A stretch of 64,000 nucleotides of DNA from Terriglobales bacterium (GTDB lineage Bacteria; Acidobacteriota; Terriglobia; Terriglobales; Acidobacteriaceae): assembly GCA_035651655.1 (NCBI GenBank), contig DASRFG010000014.1:1-64000 (forward strand). Reading direction: 5' to 3'. The notes under the pieces were generated by a model. That model was not told where the DNA came from and ran no database searches. It saw nothing but the letters and a program-made list of their open reading frames with translations. Of this stretch, positions 34,257 to 43,220 are shown in pieces (position 1 is the first letter of the stretch; each line of letters begins with the position of its first letter). A program made the translations under genes and the position numbers.

Positions 34257-35276
34257 CTACTCTACCTTGTAAGCATAGATCTCACCCCGCGAAGTTCCTT
34301 GCGGGGGTATTGCAACGAAGTACCGCTGGATGGAATTCACCAGGATTGCATTCTTTCCCAGAGGACCCGAGGGCACTTGCGCCAGAGTGTCAAATTTGTC
34401 GGGGTCCTTCTCCTGGATTACCGCAATCGCGCCACTGCCGCCTCCAGAAGCGGCATAGATGCGCTTTCTCGCGGCGTCGAAGATCAGCTCATCGACATTC
34501 TTTTCGATAGGAACAGCTTCGATTTCCTTGCCCGTATCCGTGTTGAGCACAACCACCGCGCCACTCCGGCAGCCGACGAACAAGCGATGGTTACCCTCAT
34601 CAAGCGCCATGGCCACATTCACCTTGCCACGCGTGATTGGCCAACTCGCCACCACGGCCCGCTTCTCACGATCGAACACCTCAACCTGATTCTTTGCCCG
34701 ATTATTGATGTAAATCCGCGGACTGGATTTGGCTAATGCCATCGCCTCAAGCGTCTCCCCATCAATCTTGACGTCGGCAATCTTCTCCCCTGAAGTGGTG
34801 TCCACAATGCTGAACATGGAGAAGCTGTCGTGGGCGTCGCCCCCGCCGTTGTCGATGTAAAGATATTTGGTAGCTGGATCGTAGCCCACGGAATCGGCAT
34901 CAACCTTCAGTCCCACAGTCTTCAATAATTTATAGGTCTTTCCATCGAAGATCTTGAGATCGCCAGTGCCGCCATCCGTGACGTAAAGCCGGTCCAGATC
35001 GTCGCGATAGAACACGGCGTGCGGAACCTGCACCCCGTCTATGTTGCGGATCCACTCTCCGCTTTGGAGGTTGAAAACCAGGACGGCGTGTGCCGCCTCT
35101 GCGGCGAGGAACAAGCGATTGCCTGCAACATCAACTCCGAAGTGGTCGAAGCGGGTCGCCTTGATGGTCTCCGGCATTGGATATTTTCCGACCAACGTCA
35201 AAGGGCCGGCCGCGTAAACGCTGGTTGCAAGAGCCGTTACAACCGCCGCCAGTGCCAGCTTTTTTACGAGCAACAT
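34257..35276 (-). CDS. Secreted YncE/YVTN-type beta-propeller protein 3
   Basis: A 339-residue protein with a Sec signal (VKKLALAAVVTALATSVYAA). Blades include FGVDVAGNRLFLAAEAAHAV, VLFYRDDLDRLYV-type phrases, VGYDPATKYLYIDNGGGDAH, EVFDREKRAVVASWPITRGK, MALDEGNHRLFVGCRSGAVV and IFDAARKRIYAASGGGSGAI. It closely resembles propeller 4 (48601-49671) in blade wording. It is first in an apparent operon with the MmgE/PrpD gene, under triple-repeat promoter site 3. The molecular role is not known. Confidence 0.85.
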   Translation of the reverse strand: MLLVKKLALAAVVTALATSVYAAGPLTLVGKYPMPETIKATRFDHFGVDVAGNRLFLAAEAAHAVLVFNLQSGEWIRNIDGVQVPHAVFYRDDLDRLYVTDGGTGDLKIFDGKTYKLLKTVGLKVDADSVGYDPATKYLYIDNGGGDAHDSFSMFSIVDTTSGEKIADVKIDGETLEAMALAKSSPRIYINNRAKNQVEVFDREKRAVVASWPITRGKVNVAMALDEGNHRLFVGCRSGAVVVLNTDTGKEIEAVPIEKNVDELIFDAARKRIYAASGGGSGAIAVIQEKDPDKFDTLAQVPSGPLGKNAILVNSIQRYFVAIPPQGTSRGEIYAYKVE

Positions 35277-35343
35277 CTGACTCTCCTCGACAAGCCGGAA
35301 TGCAACTGATCCCCTCTTGGGCTACGGGACCACCGCAAGCTGA

Positions 35344-35386
35344 GGTATACCACCCTATGATTAAGGACGCATGAAGATGAAATTAA
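35344..35386 (-). promoter_or_regulatory. Triple direct-repeat promoter, site 3 (before YncE 3 / MmgE-PrpD operon)
   Basis: On the minus strand TTAAT (35386-35382), TTCAT (35375-35371) and TTAAT (35364-35360), 11-base spacing, followed after ten bases by -10 TATACC (35349-35344). The start codon of the propeller gene is 68 bases further on. Confidence 0.75.
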
Positions 35387-35415
35387 TTTGGGACCCGCCG
35401 AAAGCGGATCCCACT

Positions 35416-36681
35416 CTACACACCTGCCGATACTCTGTTCGAAGGCGAACGTTCCAGGTCCGTTCCACCGCCGGCCTGGTCAGTGAATGGCACCGCTTTC
35501 TTTTCCGGTCCGAGAGCGATCACGGTTGCGGCAAAAGCAAAAAGGAAGAGCATAGTGAAACCGAGCGCCTGTTTGTAGGTGAAGTGTTCGGCCAGAATGG
35601 ATTCAACATAGGCTACTCCGGACGCGCACAGGACCCCCATTTGATAGGCGAAGCCGGGGAAAAAGCCGCGAATTTCGTTGGGAGAAAGCTCGTTCAGGTG
35701 CGCGGGAATAATGCCCCATGCTCCTTGCACCATAAACTGCATCAAAAACGCCCCGACCGTGATGATCCCGATCTTCGGTATCAGTATCCAGAAGGGAATC
35801 AGGCATGCTCCTAGCGCTGCCGCGGTCACCATCGCACGCCGCCGTCCCAGAGTGTCTGAGATTCGGCCGAAAAATAGTCCCCCACAAATTGCACCTATCA
35901 TGGAAATTACTGTAATGGTCGCCGTCGTCTGCACGCTGAAGTGATAATGATGGCTCAGGAAGGTGGGATAGAGATCCTGTGTGCCGTGCGACATGGAGTT
36001 CATGCCTGCCATCAGCACGACCAAATAAATAAAAAGTCGCCAGTTCTTGGCAAGGGCGCGCCGATACGTCGCCCACGGCATTCGTGACGCATGCCAGACG
36101 CGGCTCTCCTTCACTTTTGCGCGGATAAAAAGTGACAGCAATGCCGGCAGTCCACCGATGAAAAACATAGGGCGCCAGCCCCAATGTGGAAATACGAAAT
36201 AGTACACAACTGCCGCCAGCAAATAGCCGGCGGCGTATCCCTCCTGCAACAAGCCGGACACTATTCCGCGCCATTTTGGCGGGATAGACTCCATTGCGAG
36301 CGAGGCGCCTACTCCCCATTCGCCACCCATGCCAATTCCATAGATCAACCGCAAAATGAGGAAAACCGTATAGGTCGGCGCAAGCCCTGAGAGGACCTCA
36401 ACCAACGAGTAGAGGACGATATCGAGCATGAGGGGGAGACGCCGTCCATAGCGGTCCGCCATCAGCCCAAATATCAGCGCTCCTAGTGGACGGGTTGCCA
36501 GGCTGGCGGTAAGTGTTAGTGCGATGGCTGGGATGGTGCGGTGAAAATCCCTGGCGACGGCGCTCATTACCATCACCAGAATGAAAAAATCGAAAGCGTC
36601 CAACATCCAGCCCAGAAAGGCTGCAATCACTGCGTTGCGTTGATTGGCGCGTTCCTGTGCGACGGCAGAATTGCTAGCCAT
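35416..36681 (-). CDS. MFS carrier, SHS-like (monocarboxylate/sialate type)
   Basis: A 421-residue MFS protein with 12 membrane segments, starting at the ATG at 36681 (GGAGGAG upstream). It has a DAFDFFILVMVMSAVARDF first-helix pattern, motif A (GLMADRYGRRLPLM), GIGMGGEWGVGASLAMESIP and a second motif A-like loop (GRISDTLGRRRAM). These are typical of the JEN1/NanT-like (SHS) group, which moves lactate, pyruvate or sialate with protons. It lies 60 bases downstream of the histidine kinase gene on the same strand, so it is probably part of the regulator operon: a carrier controlled with, or signalling to, the two-component system. Confidence 0.85.
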   Translation of the reverse strand: MASNSAVAQERANQRNAVIAAFLGWMLDAFDFFILVMVMSAVARDFHRTIPAIALTLTASLATRPLGALIFGLMADRYGRRLPLMLDIVLYSLVEVLSGLAPTYTVFLILRLIYGIGMGGEWGVGASLAMESIPPKWRGIVSGLLQEGYAAGYLLAAVVYYFVFPHWGWRPMFFIGGLPALLSLFIRAKVKESRVWHASRMPWATYRRALAKNWRLFIYLVVLMAGMNSMSHGTQDLYPTFLSHHYHFSVQTTATITVISMIGAICGGLFFGRISDTLGRRRAMVTAAALGACLIPFWILIPKIGIITVGAFLMQFMVQGAWGIIPAHLNELSPNEIRGFFPGFAYQMGVLCASGVAYVESILAEHFTYKQALGFTMLFLFAFAATVIALGPEKKAVPFTDQAGGGTDLERSPSNRVSAGV

Positions 36682-36740
36682 GTGGCGCTCCTCCATGCTG
36701 CTTACTGCCGAACTGGTTATCTACCAAGCCGAGCGTGTGG

Positions 36741-38228
36741 TCAGGACTTTCTTTGTAATTGGGCGTAGCCTGCTTCGTGTACCTCGGAAGGAATTTTCGG
36801 CGGCGGCGCAGGAGTCTGGCCAGTAACTGCTCCAGTGGCTAACGGCAATTCCACTCGGAAAGTACTGCCTCTACCTTCTTGGCTGGACACGCTGACGTTT
36901 CCACCGTGAGCGACGCAGATGGATTTAACAATAGACAGCCCCAGACCGGCACCGCCGGAATATCGGGATCGCGCTTTGTCGGCCCGGTAGAAACGTTCAA
37001 ACAAGTGCGGCAGCGATTCAGCAGAAATTCCTGCTCCATTGTCGGAGACTTCCAGAATGGCATTGCCAGCCTGGGTATACACCGCGATTTCTACCCAGCC
37101 TTCCTCCCCGGTGTAACGGATGGCGTTATCCAGGAGGTTGACTAGGATCTGTCTGAGACGGGAAGGATCGCCCTGTACCCTGATTCCGGGCTGCAACCTG
37201 TATCGCAGAGATACCAATTTCTCGTCAGCGAGCAGCTGCATCTGTTCCGCGGTAGTGCTCGCCAGATCGGCAAGATCAATTCGTTGCTGCTCCATCCGCG
37301 TCTCGCCGGCGTCAACCCGGGAAATAGCGAGAAGGTTCTCCACAATTTTGGTCAGCCGATCGATTTCTTCCAGAGCACTGCCCAGGGTATCGAGCACTTC
37401 CGGAGCCAGCCGTTGCCGCTCGGTGACGTACTCCAACTCTCCGCGCAAGATCGTCAAGGGGGTGCGCAGCTCGTGAGACACATCTGCCGAGAAGCGGTTG
37501 ATGTGTTGGAAGGCTTCATCCAGCCTGGCAATCATGCGATTCAGGGCGGTGGATAGCCGCTCAAGTTCATCGCCAGTTTTCAGAACAGGAAGCCGCTCGC
37601 TAAGGTTTCTGGAGGTGATCTGCTCGGCCTGCCGAGCAATCTCGTTGACCGGGTACAAGGCGCGATACATCAGCAGGTATCCGCCCGCAATCGCGCACGC
37701 CAAGATAAACGGCAATCCCACGGCTAACACCACAACCAGCCCGTGCAAGGCATGTTCGATAGGCTGAAACAATGCGCCAGTCTCCACCAGGAAGCGCTTG
37801 CCATCGGGAGTCGTAACCGGCATCGCTTCGACGATCAGGCGCCGAGCATCGGGCAGGGTTCGGTCCGCTGAGATATCCTGTTCTACCTGCCCTGAAATTC
37901 TGGGAACTTTTTGTGGATCAAAACCTTTGTCTGCCGGGGCGATGGATTGGTATAGCACGCTTCCGTCTTGTCGGCTGACGCGAAGGAACATCTTGTTATT
38001 GTCGAAGTCCTCGTTCATCTCGTTGGCAAACCAGGGTTCCCCCTTGGCAGGCACTTTGGCAACGTTCAGGGCGACGTCCTTGGCCTTGTGCCGAAGAGAA
38101 GTTCTGAGGGTCTGCTCGAGATATCTTCCGAGACCCATGTAAACGGCAAAACCGAAAAGGACAACTGTGACTGCCAGCACGGCTGCGTACCAGGCTGCCA
38201 CGCGGAAGCGCAGGGAATGAGTATTCAT
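36741..38228 (-). CDS. Membrane sensor histidine kinase
   Basis: A 495-residue kinase. Two membrane segments (about 12-33 and 163-188) enclose a periplasmic sensor of ~130 residues. A HAMP linker follows (about 187-240, RALYPVNEIARQAEQI), then the HisKA box with His252 (FSADVSHELRTPLTIL) and the ATPase domain with N box (QILVNLLDNAIRY), G1 (VSDNGAGI) and G2 (GGAGLGLSI). The architecture resembles heavy-metal-type sensors (CusS-like), but the ligand may equally be the organic acid of this locus. Its start overlaps the response regulator stop by four bases, so the pair is translationally coupled. Confidence 0.9.
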   Translation of the reverse strand: MNTHSLRFRVAAWYAAVLAVTVVLFGFAVYMGLGRYLEQTLRTSLRHKAKDVALNVAKVPAKGEPWFANEMNEDFDNNKMFLRVSRQDGSVLYQSIAPADKGFDPQKVPRISGQVEQDISADRTLPDARRLIVEAMPVTTPDGKRFLVETGALFQPIEHALHGLVVVLAVGLPFILACAIAGGYLLMYRALYPVNEIARQAEQITSRNLSERLPVLKTGDELERLSTALNRMIARLDEAFQHINRFSADVSHELRTPLTILRGELEYVTERQRLAPEVLDTLGSALEEIDRLTKIVENLLAISRVDAGETRMEQQRIDLADLASTTAEQMQLLADEKLVSLRYRLQPGIRVQGDPSRLRQILVNLLDNAIRYTGEEGWVEIAVYTQAGNAILEVSDNGAGISAESLPHLFERFYRADKARSRYSGGAGLGLSIVKSICVAHGGNVSVSSQEGRGSTFRVELPLATGAVTGQTPAPPPKIPSEVHEAGYAQLQRKS

Positions 38229-38905
38229 GCTTCCGCCTGGTCGCTGATCACATAGCCAACACCACGAACTGTACGGATGAGCTTGCGGTCGTGCAGTTCA
38301 TCCACTTTGTTGCGGAGATGGCGAACGTAAACGTCCACGATGTTGGTGATACCGTCGAAACTTCGGTCCCACACGTGTTCAATAATCATGGTCCGCGAAA
38401 GCACTCTCCCCGCGTTCGACATCATGTACTCAAGCAGAGAGTATTCCTTGGACGTGAGCTCAATGCGCCGACCGGCGCGCTTGACTTGCTGAGACAGGCG
38501 ATCCAGTTCCAAGTTGTCGAGCCGGATGACGCTTGAACGGTTGACGGGACCGCGCCGCAACAAAGCTTTCACCCGGACCAATAATTCCGCAAAAGCAAAT
38601 GGCTTCGTAAGATAATCGTCGGCGCCGGCCTCGAAGTTCTCCACCTTGTCCTGAATGGCATCGCGCGCCGTAAGCACCAGGACGGGCACCTTGGAGTTCG
38701 TGCGCCGCACCTGTCGCAGGACCTCTGTGCCCGGGAGTCCCGGCAACATGAGGTCGAGAATAATCATGTCGTACTCGTAAGTTTGAGCTAGTTCCAGCCC
38801 AGTTTTGCCGTCTCGCGCCACATCCACGGCAAACCGCTCGGCAGTGAGCCCACGACTGACAAAGCTCGACACCTTTGCCTCGTCTTCGATCAACAAAACT
38901 CGCAT
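38225..38905 (-). CDS. OmpR-family response regulator
   Basis: A 226-residue regulator. The receiver domain (1-120) has acidic pocket Glu7-Asp8, phosphoacceptor Asp51 (MIILDLMLPGLPG), the Thr in VLVLTARDA and Lys in YLTKPF. The C-terminal winged helix (about 130-222) shows LTSKEYSLLEYMMSNAGRVL and VDVYVRHLRNKVD. OmpR-family dimers bind direct repeats spaced about one helical turn, which fits the 11-base triple repeats found here and at seven other promoters nearby. It is therefore the probable regulator of the whole locus; this is inference. A -10-like TATACT lies only nine bases ahead of the ATG, implying a nearly leaderless message if used. Confidence 0.92.
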   Translation of the reverse strand: MRVLLIEDEAKVSSFVSRGLTAERFAVDVARDGKTGLELAQTYEYDMIILDLMLPGLPGTEVLRQVRRTNSKVPVLVLTARDAIQDKVENFEAGADDYLTKPFAFAELLVRVKALLRRGPVNRSSVIRLDNLELDRLSQQVKRAGRRIELTSKEYSLLEYMMSNAGRVLSRTMIIEHVWDRSFDGITNIVDVYVRHLRNKVDELHDRKLIRTVRGVGYVISDQAEA

Positions 38906-38913
38906 TGTCCCTC

Positions 38914-38955
38914 AGTATAGCGGTTCAAATGAAGCTGAAATGAAGTGAAGATTAA
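38914..38955 (-). promoter_or_regulatory. Triple direct-repeat promoter, site 4 (before the two-component operon)
   Basis: Minus strand TTAAT (38955-38951), TTCAT (38944-38940) and TTCAT (38933-38929), 11-base spacing, then nine bases to TATACT (38919-38914). It lies between the regulator operon and the divergent MFS gene at 39070 and could serve both. Confidence 0.75.
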
Positions 38956-39069
38956 ATGTTGTTCAAACAACAACAAATGCCGGGTATTTGCGCTCCAGCC
39001 GCGCATCTGGCAGCCATTTTACCCTGTGTTGGCGTGGTACTATCCTGCGCGCCCCGGGAGATCTGCCAG

Positions 39070-40386
39070 ATGGTTGAGTCAGCCGCGATAGACAAGCTCG
39101 AGATCGCACCCTCACGACAAAAGCTTACTGGGAACCAGGTCCGTGGTTTCTGGGCGGCCTGGGGCGGCTGGGCCCTGGATGGAATGGATTCCTTCATTTA
39201 TGCCCTGGTTATGGTGCCGGCCCTGCACGAGTTGTTGCCGCGCTCCGGGATCCCAGATACGCCGGGTAATCAAGGTTTTTATGGAGGGCTGCTGTTCGCC
39301 TTCTTCTTGGTGGGCTGGGGCTTGGCGATGCTGTGGGGCCCATTAGCAGACAAGTTCGGCCGGGTTCGCACCCTTATGCTTACCATAGCCTGGTATTCCT
39401 TATTTACATTCCTGGGTGCAGTTGCCCATAACGTCTGGCAATTGGCCGCTTTTCGCTTATTGGCGGGCATCGGCATCGGCGGAGAGTGGGCCATGGGAGG
39501 CACTTTTATTGCCGAAGAATGGCCCGAGAGCCGCCGCGCCATGGGGGCTGGCCTGATGCATACCGGCTACTATTTCGGCTTTTTTCTAGCCGCGCTATTG
39601 AACTATGCGGTTGGAGCTCATTACGGCTGGCGGGCGATGTTCGCTGTGGGTGGAACGCCCGCGTTGCTGGTCGGCTTGATCCGCTACGGAGTAACCGAAC
39701 CTCGCCGCTGGACGGAGAAGGTACAGCACATCAAGCGGAAATCGATAAGCCATTCCTTCCTGATCCTGTTTAGTCCAGTGTTTCGGCGCCGCACAATCCT
39801 GAATTGCCTCTACGTGCTGGTATCGATTATTGGACTGTGGGCGGGTGCGGTCTATGTTCCCTCCTCGGTGATTTACCTTGCGAGCCATGCGGGAATGACA
39901 GCCGCCGCAAGCTCTCGCCTGGCTTCTTATGGAACCATGCTTCTTTCCATAGGCACGATCGTAGGATGCATCGCCTTGCCGCCGATGGCGGAGCGGCTAG
40001 GCCGCCGCATGGCACTGGCGTTCTATTTTGCAATAATGTTGGTCTTTATCCCGCTCGCCTTCGGTTACGCGTTTTATCGTCCGACGCACGCGCTGGGCTT
40101 GTTCATAGCGTGCTTGCCATTCCTGGGAATCGGAGGCGCGAACTTCGCCATGTACACGCTGTGGCTACCTGAACAGTATCCAACCGAATGCCGGGCCAGC
40201 GCCTTCGCGCTCGCGGTATCTGCGGGACGGTTTGTGGGAGCGGGCATCACTTTCCTGGTGGGTGCTGGTGTTGCTCACTTTCACAGCATTGGCACCCCCG
40301 TGGCGCTCACCGGCGCCGCATTTGCCGTGGGCTTGCTGCTCCTCGCCTTCGGAGAAGAGACGAGAGGACAACCTCTGCCCGCATGA
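39070..40386 (+). CDS. MFS carrier, metabolite:H+ symporter type
   Basis: A protein of about 438 residues from the ATG at 39070 (GGGAG ten bases upstream); the open frame to 38956 reads as non-protein sequence. Twelve membrane segments are expected. Motifs: LDGMDSFIYALVMVPALHEL in helix 1, GPLADKFGRVRTLML (motif A), GIGIGGEWAMGGTFIAEEWP and MAERLGRRMALAF. These resemble aromatic-acid and metabolite symporters. It is divergent from the regulator operon, sharing the region with site 4, and 111 bases before the next operon, whose promoter is separate. Confidence 0.85.
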   Translation: MVESAAIDKLEIAPSRQKLTGNQVRGFWAAWGGWALDGMDSFIYALVMVPALHELLPRSGIPDTPGNQGFYGGLLFAFFLVGWGLAMLWGPLADKFGRVRTLMLTIAWYSLFTFLGAVAHNVWQLAAFRLLAGIGIGGEWAMGGTFIAEEWPESRRAMGAGLMHTGYYFGFFLAALLNYAVGAHYGWRAMFAVGGTPALLVGLIRYGVTEPRRWTEKVQHIKRKSISHSFLILFSPVFRRRTILNCLYVLVSIIGLWAGAVYVPSSVIYLASHAGMTAAASSRLASYGTMLLSIGTIVGCIALPPMAERLGRRMALAFYFAIMLVFIPLAFGYAFYRPTHALGLFIACLPFLGIGGANFAMYTLWLPEQYPTECRASAFALAVSAGRFVGAGITFLVGAGVAHFHSIGTPVALTGAAFAVGLLLLAFGEETRGQPLPA

Positions 40387-40429
40387 ATTTCGCCGCTCAG
40401 GAGTTATGGCCGGGCACTGAAAATCGTTG

Positions 40430-40472
40430 TTCATCCTGACTTCATGCGGGTTTCATCTGAAATTGATAACGT
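40430..40472 (+). promoter_or_regulatory. Triple direct-repeat promoter, site 5 (before phosphatase-family/aminotransferase operon)
   Basis: Three perfect TTCAT repeats at 40430, 40441 and 40452, with 11-base spacing. A weak -10 hexamer TAACGT (40467-40472) follows after ten bases. The start codon is 25 bases downstream of that hexamer. This is the best-conserved copy of the repeat. Confidence 0.75.
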
Positions 40473-40497
40473 GCTCCGGGTCTTTGAGGGAACTTGA

Positions 40498-41970
40498 ATG
40501 CGGTCGTTGTGGTGCGCAGTGGCGCTGGTGTGTGCGATTCCTGGTTGGACTCTGTCCGAAACTCTGCCGCCCGCCCGCGTGTCCCGAGTTCTCCTGATCA
40601 GCATTGACGGTCTCCACGCCTTGGATCTTGCCAACTATGTACAAGCCAAACCGGATTCGACGCTCGCAAAGTTAGCCAGACATGGCGTGACCTACACCAA
40701 CGCACTGACCGCGATGCCCTCAAATTCCTGGCCGGGCCTGCTCGCGATGATCACGGGCGGTTCGCCCATCTCAACTGGAGTAATGTTCGAAAACAGCTAC
40801 GATCATAATCTGTCTCCGCCAGGATCGAATTGCAGTACGCGAGGGACCAGAGTTGTGTTCGACAGCTCGATTGACCGCGATCCCAATGCCCTCGATGGGG
40901 GCGGAGGTATTGATCCCGAGAAGCTGCCCCGCGATCCTGCTAACGGATGCACGCCCGTATATCCTCACCAATTTCTGCGCGTAAATACCGTCTTCGAGAT
41001 CATCAAAGCTGCAGGACGACGTACCGCCTGGTCGGACAAGCACCCCGCTTACGAGTTGGTGAACGGGCCTTCGGGAAAGGGCGTGGACGATCTTTTGGTC
41101 CCGGAAGTCCGTGCCGCGAGCAGGGCGAGGAGTATTCCCCGAATCGAAGAATTCGACGATATGAGAGTGCAAGGTGTGCTCAATGAGATCAGGGGAAAAG
41201 ATCACAGTGGCGCTCACGTAGCCGAAGTCCCGGCATTATTCGGCATGAATTTCCAAGCCATTAGTGTTGCGCAGAAGATTCCCGGTAATGGATATCTGGA
41301 CGCGCAAGGTACTCCCAGCGCCGGATTGGCAGAAGCGCTGGATCATACCGACCGCTCGCTTGGCCAGATGGTTGCCGCATTGCAATCGCAGCGGCTACTC
41401 GCTTCCACTCTAATCATTGTGACGGCCAAGCACGGCGATGCTCCTATTGACCCGCGCGCCTTGCAGTACGCGGACCTCGAGCTTATTCCCAAGCTTGTGA
41501 ACGGGATTCATCCGGGGCTGCTAGCTCAGGCAAACCAGGATGGCAGTTGTGCGCTAATCTGGCTCAGCGATCACAGTCGCACGCAAGAGGTGGTACGCAC
41601 TCTCGAACTGAGACGCAGCGAGGCCAAGATTCAGACCATTTATGCAGGGAACTCTCTCCGGCTCAGGTTTAATGATCCGCTGGCTGACAGTCGAATGCCA
41701 GATATCATCGTCCAACCACAGCCTGGTGTGCTCTACACTGATGCCAACTTTATCGCCGAGCACGGTGGGTTCACGGAGGACGACACTCACGTGGCGCTGC
41801 TAGTCTCGTTTCCATCTTACGAGGCTACGACCATTAAGTCTCCGGTTCGAACCGCGCAGATCGCACCGACCATTTTGAAAGCGCTGGGTTTGAGCCCCGA
41901 CGCTCTTGAGGCGGTGCGAATGGAGATGACATCTCAGCTGCCCGGCTTAATTTTCCAGGCGGACAAATGA
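40498..41970 (+). CDS. Alkaline-phosphatase-superfamily exported hydrolase
   Basis: A 490-residue protein with a Sec signal (MRSLWCAVALVCAIPGWTLS). It has the phosphodiesterase/nucleotide pyrophosphatase fold: metal Asp in VLLISIDGLHALDL, nucleophile region NALTAMPSNSWPGLLAMITG, IVTAKHGDAPID (metal Asp/His) and AEHGGFTEDDTHVALL (metal His). Substrate could be a phosphodiester, phosphonate or sulfate ester. It is first in an operon with a class V aminotransferase (4-base overlap) and a D-2-hydroxyacid dehydrogenase, so it may release an organic substrate outside the cytoplasm. Confidence 0.8.
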   Translation: MRSLWCAVALVCAIPGWTLSETLPPARVSRVLLISIDGLHALDLANYVQAKPDSTLAKLARHGVTYTNALTAMPSNSWPGLLAMITGGSPISTGVMFENSYDHNLSPPGSNCSTRGTRVVFDSSIDRDPNALDGGGGIDPEKLPRDPANGCTPVYPHQFLRVNTVFEIIKAAGRRTAWSDKHPAYELVNGPSGKGVDDLLVPEVRAASRARSIPRIEEFDDMRVQGVLNEIRGKDHSGAHVAEVPALFGMNFQAISVAQKIPGNGYLDAQGTPSAGLAEALDHTDRSLGQMVAALQSQRLLASTLIIVTAKHGDAPIDPRALQYADLELIPKLVNGIHPGLLAQANQDGSCALIWLSDHSRTQEVVRTLELRRSEAKIQTIYAGNSLRLRFNDPLADSRMPDIIVQPQPGVLYTDANFIAEHGGFTEDDTHVALLVSFPSYEATTIKSPVRTAQIAPTILKALGLSPDALEAVRMEMTSQLPGLIFQADK

Positions 41971-43220
41971 CAGGCAAGCGTCGTCCCGGTAGGCATTTTC
42001 TTCAGGTTCCGGGACCAACCAATGTCCCCGACCGTGTTCTTCGTGCCATAGATCGCCCCACTATCGATCATCGCAGTCCAGATTTCGCGGCGCTTGCCAC
42101 GAATGTGCTGGAGGGGTGCCGCTCGATTTTCCAGACCTCCGGCCCGGTTTTGATCTTCCCCTCATCGGGAACCGGAGCTTGGGAAGCCGCGATCGTCAAC
42201 ACCCTCTCGCCCAACGACCAGGTACTGATGTTCGAAACGGGTCAGTTTGCCGTCCTTTGGCAAGCCCTGGCAAAGAAACTGGGGCTGAAGGTTGACTTCG
42301 TACCCGGCGACTGGCGGCATGGAGTAGCCCCCGAGGAAGTGCACGCTCGCCTTTCTGCCGACCGGAAACGCGAAATTAAAGCGGTCATGGTTGTGCACAG
42401 CGAGACCGCCACTGGAACTGCCAGCAGGATTCCGGACATACGCCGGGCCATTGATGACATAGCCCATCCCGCGCTGTTTATGGTGGATGCCGTTTCCTCG
42501 TTGGGCGCAATGGAGTATCAGCACGACGCCTGGGGTGTTGATGTCACCATTTCAGGCTCGCAAAAAGGTCTAATGCTGCCGCCCGGCTTGGGCTTCAATG
42601 CTGTATCCGCCAAGGGATTGGAGGCGTCAAAGAGAAACGGCTTCTCGCGTTCGTATTGGGATTGGCGCGACATGATGGAGTTCAATGCCACCGGTTATTT
42701 TCCCTATACCCCTGCCACCAATATGCTTTATGGCCTGCAGGAAGCGATCGCCATGCTGCATGAGGAAGGATTACAAAATGTTTTTGCGCGGCACCGACGT
42801 CACGGTGCAGCTACACGAGCCGCTGTCCAAGGCTGGGGACTCGAAGTCCTTGCTCTTGATCCCCGCGAATACTCGAATTCAGTGACAGCGGTTCTTTTGC
42901 AACCGGGGCAGGACGCCGACGCGTTCCGGAGAGTCACATTCGAAAAGTACAATCTCTCACTCGGCATGGGATTGGGAAAACTGAAAGGCAAAGTCTTCCG
43001 CATCGGACATCTTGGTGACTTTAACGATCTCATGCTGATGGGCACTCTTGCGGGGGTAGAGCTAGGTCTGCGTGCCGCCGGCGTTCCCTATCGTCCCAAT
43101 GGAGTCCGGGCTGCAATGGAGTGTCTCGGCGGAGACACTTTCGACGAAACTGCTCGAGACAAGTGCGCTGCATCCGCTGCGCAACCACCAAGACCGCTTG
43201 ACCATACTGATCGAGGATGA
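41967..43220 (+). CDS. Class V aminotransferase, serine/alanine-glyoxylate type
   Basis: A 417-residue PLP enzyme of the alanine-glyoxylate/serine-glyoxylate aminotransferase group. Visible are the N-terminal substrate loop HFLQVPGPTNVPDRVLRA, the cofactor loop FPSSGTGAWEAA, Asp in FMVDAVSSLGAM, and the PLP lysine Lys200 in SGSQKGLMLPPGLGF. It should convert glyoxylate and an amino donor (serine or alanine) to glycine. Four-base overlaps with both neighbours give tight translational coupling. With the next gene (a D-2-hydroxyacid dehydrogenase giving 2-oxoacids) it may handle glyoxylate or a related oxoacid. Confidence 0.88.
   Translation: MTGKRRPGRHFLQVPGPTNVPDRVLRAIDRPTIDHRSPDFAALATNVLEGCRSIFQTSGPVLIFPSSGTGAWEAAIVNTLSPNDQVLMFETGQFAVLWQALAKKLGLKVDFVPGDWRHGVAPEEVHARLSADRKREIKAVMVVHSETATGTASRIPDIRRAIDDIAHPALFMVDAVSSLGAMEYQHDAWGVDVTISGSQKGLMLPPGLGFNAVSAKGLEASKRNGFSRSYWDWRDMMEFNATGYFPYTPATNMLYGLQEAIAMLHEEGLQNVFARHRRHGAATRAAVQGWGLEVLALDPREYSNSVTAVLLQPGQDADAFRRVTFEKYNLSLGMGLGKLKGKVFRIGHLGDFNDLMLMGTLAGVELGLRAAGVPYRPNGVRAAMECLGGDTFDETARDKCAASAAQPPRPLDHTDRG

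Noticed and set aside
34044-34736. 230-codon plus-strand ORF across MmgE/PrpD and YncE 3
   Set aside because: It runs antisense through two well-supported genes and has no domain features.
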